Positions 52,875 to 61,501 of a stretch of 64,000 nt of DNA are shown one piece after another. The notes beneath the pieces were generated by a model. It was not told the DNA's origin and did no database searches. It saw nothing but the letters and a program-made list of their open reading frames with translations. The stretch is from Ignavibacteria bacterium (GTDB lineage Bacteria; Bacteroidota; Ignavibacteria; Kapaibacteriales; UBA2268), in the NCBI GenBank assembly GCA_026416955.1, contig JAOAEE010000027.1, positions 1-64,000 on the forward strand, given 5' to 3'. Positions within the stretch are counted from its first letter, which is position 1. Each line of letters starts with the position of its first letter. The translations under genes were made by a program, and so were the position numbers.

Positions 52875-54827
52875 ATGAAAAAAATCAAATTAAAGGAGCG
52901 AATTCGCTTCGAGTTTGACAATTTGATGTCCAAAGGTCCTTTACCACCGTTCCTTCTACTTTTAATTTCGGGTTCAATTTTTATTGTAATAATTGCACTA
53001 ATTATTTACACCTTTGATATTGTTCCAACCGAAAAAGGTGTTGTCCTTGGTCTAACGAGTAAAGATAATTACAATTTTTTTGATGTTCTTTGGGTAGTTA
53101 TCCTAAGAACACTCGATGGAGGTGTAATATCCGAAGACCCAATCGACTTTTTCTTCCTTGCTTTTATGCTACTTTCAACTTTGTTCGGTTTATTTATGCT
53201 TGGTGTCTTTATCGGTGTCGTTAGCAGTGTGGTAATGGACAAAATAATGGAATTGAGAAAGGGAAGAAGTTTTGTACTTGCAAAAAACCACACTGTAATT
53301 CTTGGTTGGTCATTCCAAGTGTTCCAAATTATTTCTGAATTGGTAATTGCTAATGAAAACCAAAAGAAATCGACTATTGTTGTGCTTGCCGAAAAAGACA
53401 AAGTCGAGATGGATGATGAAATTAGGTCAAAAGTTGGTAACACTAAAAACACAAAAGTAATTTGTAGGACTGGAAATCCCATTGACTTAAGAGATTTGGA
53501 AGTTGTAAACCTTAACCAAGCAAAATCAATAATTATTATTGCACCCGATGTCCCCGAACCAGATTCTTATGTGATAAAAACAATATTGGCAATTACAAAC
53601 AATCCAAATCGTAAACCATTACCAGAAAAATATCATATCGTCGCAGAAATACGCCATCCCCGGAATGTTCCCATTGCTGAAATTGCTGGGCGCGACGAAG
53701 TACAACTTGTCGTCTTCGATTATGTTGTTTCTCGTATTATCGCGCAAACCTGCCGTCAACCAGGTCTTTCGGTTGTTTTTACCGAACTTCTTGACTTTAA
53801 GGGCGACGAAATTTACTTTGCTTATGAGCCAGCAATCGTTGGAAAAACTTTCGTCGAGGCAATGTTTGCTTATGAAACTTCTACAATCATAGGGCTTCGA
53901 AAGAAAAGCGGCGAAATTGTTATTAAACCACCTTTAAATACAAAAATCGAAGAGGGAGATAAAATCATAGCAATTTCCGAAGATGATGACACAATTATTC
54001 TTTCTGGATTACTCGATTACAAAATAGACCCCGGTGCAATCCGAACCGAACCAGAAACCAAAGAAAGGAGACCCGAAAATACCTTGATTCTAGGTTGGAA
54101 TAGGCGAGCTCCTTTAATAATTAGCGAACTTGATAAATATGTACTTAAAGGTTCTAAACTTGTAGTAGTAACAGATTTGGCATATGTAGAAAGAACAATT
54201 CTCGAAATTAACTATGAACTACAAAATCACGAAATTTCTTTTATCTATGGTGATACAACCGATAGAAGGGTCTTGGATAACCTAATTGTTGAACAATTCG
54301 ACCATATTATAGTGCTAAGCCAGACAGAAATGCTCGATGTTCAATCCGTCGATGCAAGAACTTTAAGTACCCTTTTACATTTGCGCGACATAGCCGACAA
54401 AATCGAGCACAAATTTTCAATCGTAAGTGAAATGCTCGACGACCGTAATCGCGAACTTGCAGAAATTACCCACGCCGATGACTTCATTGTTAGTGTCAAA
54501 CTCGACAGTTTAATGCTTTCACAAATTTCCGAGAACAAGGAACTTAAAACAATTTTCGAGATATTATTTAGCGCAACAAATCCTTCAATTTTCATCAAAC
54601 CTGCTGAATATTATGTAGAATTGGGTCGTCCAGTCAACTTCTACACTGTTATGGAAGCAGCACGGCAACGAAACGAAATCGCAATTGGATACAAACTACA
54701 CGAAGCAAAGCCCCGTTACGCTGGCGACTCAATGCTTGCTTACGGTGTTAGAGTTAATCCTATAAAATCAAATAGGATATTCTTCTCCGAAGGAGATAAA
54801 ATTATCGTTATTGGCGACGAGCAATAA
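52875..54827 (+). CDS. CASTOR/POLLUX-like ion channel with two RCK-type NAD-binding domains
   Basis: A 650-residue membrane protein. The first 130 residues contain two clear helices (about 25-45 and 90-120) around a pore-loop region (VVILRTLDGGVISED). Two Rossmann/RCK-like units follow, beginning HTVILGWSFQVFQII (about 138) and NTLILGWNRRAPLII (about 405), each with a trailing TrkA-C-like segment. This matches the bacterial relatives of the plant nuclear channels CASTOR/POLLUX. The conducted ion is unknown; potassium or calcium are candidates. obg begins 2 bases after its stop, so they are probably co-transcribed. Confidence 0.85.
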   Translation: MKKIKLKERIRFEFDNLMSKGPLPPFLLLLISGSIFIVIIALIIYTFDIVPTEKGVVLGLTSKDNYNFFDVLWVVILRTLDGGVISEDPIDFFFLAFMLLSTLFGLFMLGVFIGVVSSVVMDKIMELRKGRSFVLAKNHTVILGWSFQVFQIISELVIANENQKKSTIVVLAEKDKVEMDDEIRSKVGNTKNTKVICRTGNPIDLRDLEVVNLNQAKSIIIIAPDVPEPDSYVIKTILAITNNPNRKPLPEKYHIVAEIRHPRNVPIAEIAGRDEVQLVVFDYVVSRIIAQTCRQPGLSVVFTELLDFKGDEIYFAYEPAIVGKTFVEAMFAYETSTIIGLRKKSGEIVIKPPLNTKIEEGDKIIAISEDDDTIILSGLLDYKIDPGAIRTEPETKERRPENTLILGWNRRAPLIISELDKYVLKGSKLVVVTDLAYVERTILEINYELQNHEISFIYGDTTDRRVLDNLIVEQFDHIIVLSQTEMLDVQSVDARTLSTLLHLRDIADKIEHKFSIVSEMLDDRNRELAEITHADDFIVSVKLDSLMLSQISENKELKTIFEILFSATNPSIFIKPAEYYVELGRPVNFYTVMEAARQRNEIAIGYKLHEAKPRYAGDSMLAYGVRVNPIKSNRIFFSEGDKIIVIGDEQ

Positions 54828-54829
54828 TT

Positions 54830-55846
54830 ATGAAATTTATCGACATTGCTAAAATTTATGTTAAAGCAGGCAATGGAGGTAATGGTATTGTTAGTTTTCA
54901 CCGCGAAAAATTTGTTCCGAAAGGGGGACCAGATGGAGGTAACGGGGGCCGTGGTGGGCACATTATTTTGCGTACCAACCCAAATTTGACTACATTGCTG
55001 GACTTTAAATACAAATCCCACTTCAAGGCTGAAAATGGAAAACCGGGCGGCCCTAACAATAAAACTGGAAAAAACGGGGAAGACTTAATAATTCAAGTAC
55101 CTTGTGGAACTGTTGTGAAAAATGCCGAAACTGACGAAATCCTAGTAGATTTGGTAGAACCATTCCAAGAATTTATAGTTGCACACGGTGGTAAAGGAGG
55201 ACGCGGAAATGCTGAATTCGCCACTCCAACAAATCAAACCCCAAGATACGCCGAGAAGGGGCAACCCGGGGAAGAATTGACAATTATCCTTGAATTAAAA
55301 GTAATCGCCGATGTTGGAATTGTTGGTTTTCCGAACGTTGGAAAATCCACTTTAATTTCTGTAATTTCCGAGGCTAAACCCAAAATTGCTGATTACCCAT
55401 TTACAACATTAACCCCAAATCTTGGTGTAGTTAAAATCGATATTGGAAAAAATTTCGTTATTGCCGATATTCCCGGGCTTATCGAAGGTGCCTCCGAAGG
55501 AAAAGGATTAGGATTGGAGTTTTTACGTCACGTAGAAAGAACCAAAGTTCTACTTTTCCTTCTCGATGCAACAAGTGCCGACTTAAAGTCGGACTTCAAA
55601 ATTCTTGTAAATGAATTGAAAAAATACAATAAAGAACTGCTGGAAAAAGAAAAAATTATTGCAATTAACAAGCTTGATATAGTCCCACAAGACAAATGGA
55701 AAGATTTACTAAAGATAAATTTTGGGAAAAATTTCCCAAAACCAGTTGGAATTTCCGCTCTAACCCGTTATGGAATTGATAGTTTAGTTTTCTCGTTGTG
55801 GGAAAAAGTCGAAAAGGTAAGAAAAATGGAACTTTCATTAAAATAG
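54830..55846 (+). CDS. obg: GTPase Obg/CgtA
   Basis: An essential 50S-assembly GTPase, 338 residues. The Gly-rich Obg fold (1-158) has KAGNGGNGIVSFHREKFVPK (two parts), PDGGNGGRGG and HGGKGGRGNAEF; the G domain has G1 GFPNVGKS (166-173), PFTTLTPNLG (switch I), DIPGLIEGASEGKGLG (switch II) and NKLD. There is no long acidic C-terminal tail. It follows the channel gene closely. Confidence 0.97.
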   Translation: MKFIDIAKIYVKAGNGGNGIVSFHREKFVPKGGPDGGNGGRGGHIILRTNPNLTTLLDFKYKSHFKAENGKPGGPNNKTGKNGEDLIIQVPCGTVVKNAETDEILVDLVEPFQEFIVAHGGKGGRGNAEFATPTNQTPRYAEKGQPGEELTIILELKVIADVGIVGFPNVGKSTLISVISEAKPKIADYPFTTLTPNLGVVKIDIGKNFVIADIPGLIEGASEGKGLGLEFLRHVERTKVLLFLLDATSADLKSDFKILVNELKKYNKELLEKEKIIAINKLDIVPQDKWKDLLKINFGKNFPKPVGISALTRYGIDSLVFSLWEKVEKVRKMELSLK

Positions 55847-55873
55847 CCAATATTTCGTCAAGATTAATTAATA

Positions 55874-56782
55874 ATGTATGAACAAAATATGTTGAAAGCG
55901 TGTGTTTATGGATTAATTTTTATACTAATTTTTTCCGACTGGGACAATTTGATAGGCAAAGAAGATAGTTTCGTAGAAACTCCCCAAATGTCCAACTTGG
56001 TTCGATATCAATTACCCGAAAGACTTGATTTTTGTGGTGAGCCTATTCCTTTGCACGATGCAATTACTCGTGAAAGAGCAGAACGGGAATTTTTCATAAA
56101 TCTTCAATCCCCCGGACAAATAATTTTATACATAAAAAGGTCCGGTCGCTTTTTTCCTATTTTCGATAGTATTTTCAAAAAATATAATATACCCGACGAT
56201 ATTAAGTATCTTGCTGTTGCGGAAAGTGGCTTGCAAATCGCTATGTCTCCAAAATCTGCTTACGGTATTTGGCAATTTATCCCATCAACTGCCAAAGACT
56301 ACGGTTTACAAGTCGATGACTATATTGATGAAAGACTAAATATATACAAAGCCACACATGCAGCCTGTAAATACTTAAAACGCGCTTACGAAGTCTTTGG
56401 TTCTTGGACACTCGCTGCTGCCGCTTACAATATGGGATTTTCTAATCTTTCAGACAATATTGATTTCCAAAATAATAAGAATTTTTATCAACTTTTTTTA
56501 AACGAAGAAACATCTAGATACATCTTCAGAATTGCAATAATCAAAGAAATTCTTGTCAATCATAGAAAATATGGTTTCGAAATACCTAAAAACGAAATTT
56601 ACCAACCATTTAAAGTAAAGCAAGTAGTTTGGGACGGGGAAATACAAAACCTTGCTGAGTGGGCAAAAGCACAAGGTACTTCGTATTTTTGGGTAAAAAC
56701 ATTAAATCCTTGGATTTTAAAGCGCTCTTTGCCTAAACCAAAACAACCATATGTTATTGATATTCCGTTGGAGAGTAAATGA
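55874..56782 (+). CDS. Lytic transglycosylase, SLT/MltD type
   Basis: A 302-residue exported murein lytic transglycosylase with an N-terminal hydrophobic signal/anchor (VYGLIFILIF). The SLT domain has the catalytic E117 in LAVAESGLQ, then SAYGIWQFIPSTAKDYGL and SWTLAAAAYNMG; a C-terminal stretch (IQNLAEWAKAQGTSYFWVKTLN) resembles the remnant of a peptidoglycan-binding module. It cleaves the glycan strand to anhydro-muropeptides. Its stop overlaps the next start (ATGA). Confidence 0.92.
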   Translation: MYEQNMLKACVYGLIFILIFSDWDNLIGKEDSFVETPQMSNLVRYQLPERLDFCGEPIPLHDAITRERAEREFFINLQSPGQIILYIKRSGRFFPIFDSIFKKYNIPDDIKYLAVAESGLQIAMSPKSAYGIWQFIPSTAKDYGLQVDDYIDERLNIYKATHAACKYLKRAYEVFGSWTLAAAAYNMGFSNLSDNIDFQNNKNFYQLFLNEETSRYIFRIAIIKEILVNHRKYGFEIPKNEIYQPFKVKQVVWDGEIQNLAEWAKAQGTSYFWVKTLNPWILKRSLPKPKQPYVIDIPLESK

Positions 56783-57564
56783 TTGAAGTTATTAACTTAC
56801 ATAAGTCATTCGGCGAGAAAAAAGTTTTAAACGGAATAACACTTACAATACCCGATGGAGTAACTTACTGCATTATTGGGAGGTCTGGTTGTGGCAAAAG
56901 TGTCTTAATTAAAAACATAGTTGGTTTGCTCGACCCAGATGAAGGAGAAGTCATTATTGATGGACAAAATATTCATAACCTCGAAAAAGATGAATTATTC
57001 CGAGTGCGAGAAAAGTTTGGATTTGTTTTCCAAGGATCTGCCCTTTTCGATTCCTACACCGTTTATGAAAATGTAGTAATTGGACTTTACGAACGAGGCA
57101 TTCGCGACGAAAAATTCTTAGTTAAGGAAGCAATAAGAACTCTCTCTGCAGTCGGGTTACTGCCGAAACCAGAAGAAGTCGGAACAAAAGAATTCGAAAG
57201 CGAATGGAAAATCCTAAAGGACAAAATGCCAGCAGATTTATCGGGCGGGATGAAAAAACGTGTTGCCGTTGCTCGTGCTCTGGTTGGGAACCCATCTTAC
57301 ATTTTCTATGACGAACCTACAACTGGTCTAGACCCAGTAACCTCGGAACAAGTAGACAATCTCATAGTTGAACTTGCAAAAAAATTTTCAATTACTTCAA
57401 TTATCATTACCCACGATTTGTTCTCTGTTTTCAAAATTGCAAATTATGTTGCAATGATTGACGATGGCAATCTTGTTTTCGATGGCGAAGTCGAAAAGTT
57501 AAGATATTCACAAGAACCTGTCGTACGGGAATTTTTGGAAAGATACAAAACAAAGGTAGTATGA
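56779..57564 (+). CDS. ABC transporter ATPase, MlaF-like
   Basis: A 261-residue ABC ATPase of the Mla/MCE (lipid transport) type. Walker A is GRSGCGKS (34-41), the signature is LSGGMKKRVAVARAL, Walker B is YIFYDEPTTGLD and the switch His is IITHD. The SGGM signature and the insert of about 20 residues before it (FESEWKILKDKMPADL) fit MlaF-like proteins. The usual permease (MlaE) and MCE protein (MlaD) genes are not adjacent, so its partners must be elsewhere. It overlaps both neighbours by 4 bases. Confidence 0.88.
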   Translation: MIEVINLHKSFGEKKVLNGITLTIPDGVTYCIIGRSGCGKSVLIKNIVGLLDPDEGEVIIDGQNIHNLEKDELFRVREKFGFVFQGSALFDSYTVYENVVIGLYERGIRDEKFLVKEAIRTLSAVGLLPKPEEVGTKEFESEWKILKDKMPADLSGGMKKRVAVARALVGNPSYIFYDEPTTGLDPVTSEQVDNLIVELAKKFSITSIIITHDLFSVFKIANYVAMIDDGNLVFDGEVEKLRYSQEPVVREFLERYKTKVV

Positions 57565-58718
57565 GAAGGATTTGGATTTTCTTTTTTGGGGTTCTTGTTA
57601 CCTTTTTGTCATTAATATTTCAAACTTCTGGAATAGAGCAAAAAAACAAGGTTCAAAAAAAAATAAAAGAAACAAAACACACAGAACAATGGTCTAAGAG
57701 AAAACCTTTGGTTGGTTATTTAAAAGATGGAAAGTGGCATTTCCTCGATAACAAAGGCAATTTACTTTTCGAACCATTAGAACTTTTAGATGTACTTGGA
57801 TATAACGAAGGCTACTTTAGAGTAAATATCGAATTTAATAAAAAACCCAAGTGGGCTATTATTGATTTATTTGGAAATATTACAGTAATAGACGGGATAA
57901 ATTATTTATTCGACTTTTACAACGGTCGAGCACTTGTTGTTAAGTTAATAAAAAAAGTCAAAGAAGGAGATACAAACTCCACCAATGAACAGCTTTTTGG
58001 ATATATTAATTATCAAGGGAAATTGGTAATTCCATTAATTTACGAAGATGCAACAGAATTTAGCGAGGGTTTGGCATTTGTTAAAAACAAAGAAATTCGT
58101 GGGTTTATCGACACAAACAACAATCTTATAATTAAAATGGAAAATTCCGCAGGAAATAAGTTTAAAGAGGGACTTGCAGATATTAATGATAGGCAATTCA
58201 GAATTGGATTTATGAACAAAAAGGGAGAAATTGTTGTTCCGCTTGAATTCGACCTTTTAGAACATTTCTCAGAAGGGCTTGCTTTTGCTATTAAAGGGGA
58301 CAAAGCTGGTTTCATTAACAAAAAGGGCGAATTTGAATTTTTCGTCGATGGCTATACTTCTAAACCTTTTTCCGATAGTATGGCATTCATAGGAAAACTA
58401 ATCAAGCAAAAAATCAAATGGGCTTTAATAAATCGTAAAGGTGAAAAAATAACAGATTTCATTTTCGACGATGTTAGAGAATTTTCGGAAGGTGTCGCTC
58501 CCGTAATGAAAGACGGGAGATATTTTTTTATCGATAAAACCGGTGCCGAAATCCTACACAACGACTATTATTATGTAGACAAGTTTATCGATAGTCTTGC
58601 TTGGGCATCGCTTCGTAATGGGCAACGTGGTTATATTGACCATAGTGGAAAGTTTGTAATCACTGTTCCTGAAGCAGAAAAATATTTCGATTTTCGTTTA
58701 AAACGAAAAGTATATTGA
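57561..58718 (+). CDS. WG-repeat protein
   Basis: A 385-residue exported or membrane-anchored protein (one N-terminal helix, IFFFGVLVTFLSLIF) followed by about seven WG/KWG-type repeats, seen as GYLKDGKWHFLDNKGN, GYINYQGKLVIPLIYEDATEF, GFMNKKGEIVVPLEF and GYIDHSGKFVI, each followed by FSEGLAF-like segments. WG repeats make beta-rich binding surfaces of unknown use, common in Bacteroidota. It overlaps the ATPase by 4 bases and precedes dnaG by 9, so it belongs to this operon, but its job is unknown. Confidence 0.85.
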   Translation: MRRIWIFFFGVLVTFLSLIFQTSGIEQKNKVQKKIKETKHTEQWSKRKPLVGYLKDGKWHFLDNKGNLLFEPLELLDVLGYNEGYFRVNIEFNKKPKWAIIDLFGNITVIDGINYLFDFYNGRALVVKLIKKVKEGDTNSTNEQLFGYINYQGKLVIPLIYEDATEFSEGLAFVKNKEIRGFIDTNNNLIIKMENSAGNKFKEGLADINDRQFRIGFMNKKGEIVVPLEFDLLEHFSEGLAFAIKGDKAGFINKKGEFEFFVDGYTSKPFSDSMAFIGKLIKQKIKWALINRKGEKITDFIFDDVREFSEGVAPVMKDGRYFFIDKTGAEILHNDYYYVDKFIDSLAWASLRNGQRGYIDHSGKFVITVPEAEKYFDFRLKRKVY

Positions 58719-58727
58719 TATTAATTT

Positions 58728-60554
58728 ATGCAAGATATCCGCGAACAAATACTCGACGCAATTGATATTGTCGATTATATTTCCGAAGCAGTAACACTTC
58801 GGCGTCGTGGAGCAAATTATGTTGGTTTGTGTCCTTTCCATCAAGAGAAAACACCATCCTTCACAGTCTCTTCAGATAAAAGAATTTTCAAATGTTTCGG
58901 CTGTGGAAAGTCGGGCAATGTAATTACTTTCGCAGTAGAATACTATGGATTATCTTATCCCGAAGCACTCAAAGAACTTGCTAAACGAGCTGGATTAAGA
59001 TTGGAACCAATTGGGGAGAAAGTCAAAGAAGAAATAACCAAAAGAGAACAAATTTTACAAGCCTTAGAATTTGCAAAAAAGTACTACCAAAAACTTCTTT
59101 TTACACAAAGTGGCAAAGTTGCTTTAACATACCTACTTGGTCGAGGATATACAAGAGCAACCATAGCTGAATTTGAAATTGGCTTCGCTCCTTCTGGGTG
59201 GGACACACTTTACAAAGAGCTAACCAAGGCAGGATTTTCGAAAGAGATTCTCCTTTCTGCTGGTTTGATAAAACCAAAAGAAGGTACAAGTAGCGAATTT
59301 TACGATACTTTCCGCGAAAGAATAATTTTCCCAATTCACAATCACATTGGAAAGGTAGTTGGTTTTGGCGGACGAAGTTTAAAAGAAATAGACAATCAAC
59401 CAAAATATATCAATTCCCCACAAACTGAAGTATTCGATAAAAGCAAACTTCTCTTTGGTTTGTTTAATGGAAGAAACGAAATACGCTCGAAAGAGGCCGT
59501 TGTTTTAGTAGAAGGATATGCCGACGTTGTTGCCTTGCACCAAGCAGGAATAAAAAACGCTGTTGCTTCTTGCGGAACATCTCTTACAGAAGAACAATTG
59601 CACCAAATTTCTCGATATTGTAAAACAATTTACATTGCCTACGATGGGGACGAGGCTGGACAAAAAGCGACCGAAAGGGCAATTCAATTGGCTTTACCGC
59701 TTGGGTTCGAAGTCCTTATTGTAAAACTAATTGAAAACGAAGACCCCGACAGCATTGTGAAAAAATTTGGTCCTAAAGCCTTTGTTAACCTTTTGGATAA
59801 TGCAAAAAACTTTATACAATACTTATTTGAACTTGCCCAGAGTAAATCGATTTTAAGCCGACCAGCACAAAAATCAAAATTCATTCACTACTGTCTAAAC
59901 TTAATTGCTTCTATTCCAGATATACTGCAACATTCCGACTACATTCAAGAGCTTTCAGATCTGCTTGCTTTACCTTATTCTCAACTTGATAAGTTATTTA
60001 AAGAAAAGGCGAAGGCCGAGAAAGAAAAGTCGCCTTCAAAACTCAATAACCAAATAAATGAAATTACCGTGGAACCAAGTAAAAAAGAATTAATTCCGGA
60101 AGAAGAGCATCTTTTATCGATTTGTCTGGAATATCCAAATTCAATTGAGTATTTATCTACCATACACAAATTCAATTCAACACAAATGCTAACCGAAACT
60201 GGAAAGGAATTGTATGAATTGGTTGAACTTCATAGAGGAAAAGATATCCTTAACAAAATCTTAATCGACCCTGTAGTTGAACAAGAAAAAAAGGATTTTT
60301 TTGTAAATTTAGTCTTTTCAAAAGAAAAACTAAGCGAAAATTGGGAAAAGTTCGGACATAGTTTCGAAGATAAAGATTACCAAAAAGTATTAGAAGATGT
60401 TTTTACAAGGTTAAGAGTTCGAAAAATTGATTTTTTGGTCGATGAGATGCGAAAGAAAATAATTGAAGACCCTGAAAATCAAGAGCAATATTTGAAATTT
60501 ATGCAAGAACAATTGAGAACAAAACAAAAACTTTTAAGCAAATTAAGAAGATGA
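58728..60554 (+). CDS. dnaG: DNA primase
   Basis: DnaG makes RNA primers for replication. The 608-residue protein has the zinc-binding domain (C35, H38, C56, C59 in CPFH and CFGC), the RNA polymerase basic region, and the TOPRIM domain with VLVEGYADVVAL and the acidic AYDGDEAGQKA followed by EDPDSIV. A C-terminal helicase-interaction domain of about 200 residues follows. Length is normal. It overlaps the YbbR gene by 4 bases (ATGA). Confidence 0.97.
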   Translation: MQDIREQILDAIDIVDYISEAVTLRRRGANYVGLCPFHQEKTPSFTVSSDKRIFKCFGCGKSGNVITFAVEYYGLSYPEALKELAKRAGLRLEPIGEKVKEEITKREQILQALEFAKKYYQKLLFTQSGKVALTYLLGRGYTRATIAEFEIGFAPSGWDTLYKELTKAGFSKEILLSAGLIKPKEGTSSEFYDTFRERIIFPIHNHIGKVVGFGGRSLKEIDNQPKYINSPQTEVFDKSKLLFGLFNGRNEIRSKEAVVLVEGYADVVALHQAGIKNAVASCGTSLTEEQLHQISRYCKTIYIAYDGDEAGQKATERAIQLALPLGFEVLIVKLIENEDPDSIVKKFGPKAFVNLLDNAKNFIQYLFELAQSKSILSRPAQKSKFIHYCLNLIASIPDILQHSDYIQELSDLLALPYSQLDKLFKEKAKAEKEKSPSKLNNQINEITVEPSKKELIPEEEHLLSICLEYPNSIEYLSTIHKFNSTQMLTETGKELYELVELHRGKDILNKILIDPVVEQEKKDFFVNLVFSKEKLSENWEKFGHSFEDKDYQKVLEDVFTRLRVRKIDFLVDEMRKKIIEDPENQEQYLKFMQEQLRTKQKLLSKLRR

Positions 60555-61501
60555 AAATCGAAAGAAAATCAATTAATGATAAACTTAAAGGAATAATTTT
60601 CGCTTTACTTGTGAGTTTTTCGATTTGGTTCTACTCAATTCTTAATTCTGAATACAGTATAACAATAAAGGTTCCATTAACCATAAATACACCTGAAAGA
60701 TTTTCAATTTCTGGAAGAATCCCCGAGAAAATTGATGTCCTTATCTCTGCCATTGGTTGGCAAATACTTAACTTAACCTTCCTACCTAAAAGTTCTTTTT
60801 GCAACATATCTGTCGATATCTCGGAAAGAACCAGCGACCAATTGATAATTACTAAAAATGACATAATTAGAAACATACACCTTGGAGTAAATGCAAAAAT
60901 TTTAGATGTAAATCCCGGTACTTTAATGATTGAAGTTGGAAAAATGTTCGAAAAAGTTGTTCCAGTTGAACCCAACATAACTATCCATCCTAGAGAAAAC
61001 TTTGTGGTAGTCGGAAAACCCATTGTTAAACCAGAATTCATTACTATTAAGGGCAGAAAAGAAATTATCGAGAAAATCGAAAGTTGGAAAACGGCAAAGG
61101 TTATCCTCGACGATGTAAATAAGCCAATCCAAGTCGAAGTGCCATTGAGCGATACTCTGCATTCCCAAATATCATTCAATGTGTCTAAAGTAATGGTTTA
61201 TGTTGATATTGATTTTGCTGTCGATAAAACAATTTACGACATTCCAGTAAGAATTGAAGGTGGAAGTTTACCCGAAGGACATATAATTGAACCAAAGTAT
61301 GTAACAGCAACAATCCGAAGCGGAGTAAATAAAATGATAGAAAGCGACTTAGTGTTCTTGGATGCAAAAATCGATTATAACCAGATAATGAATGATACAA
61401 TTGGAATACTTATTCCCCATATAGATTTGCCCAACAGTTTTACAATAACATCTTTAGACCCGCCATATATAATACATCGTAGAGTAACTAAAGTTAAGTA
61501 A
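60551..61501 (+). CDS. YbbR-domain membrane protein (CdaR-like)
   Basis: A 316-residue protein with one N-terminal membrane helix (GIIFALLVSFSIWFYSIL) and an extracytoplasmic part made of YbbR-like repeats (for example PLTINTPERFSISGRIPEKIDVLI in two stretches, and ITIHPRENFVVVGKPIVKPEFI likewise). Related CdaR proteins regulate the diadenylate cyclase CdaA in Firmicutes; no cyclase gene is adjacent here, so that function is only possible. Its stop directly abuts the stop of the convergent transporter gene. Confidence 0.8.
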   Translation: MKIERKSINDKLKGIIFALLVSFSIWFYSILNSEYSITIKVPLTINTPERFSISGRIPEKIDVLISAIGWQILNLTFLPKSSFCNISVDISERTSDQLIITKNDIIRNIHLGVNAKILDVNPGTLMIEVGKMFEKVVPVEPNITIHPRENFVVVGKPIVKPEFITIKGRKEIIEKIESWKTAKVILDDVNKPIQVEVPLSDTLHSQISFNVSKVMVYVDIDFAVDKTIYDIPVRIEGGSLPEGHIIEPKYVTATIRSGVNKMIESDLVFLDAKIDYNQIMNDTIGILIPHIDLPNSFTITSLDPPYIIHRRVTKVK

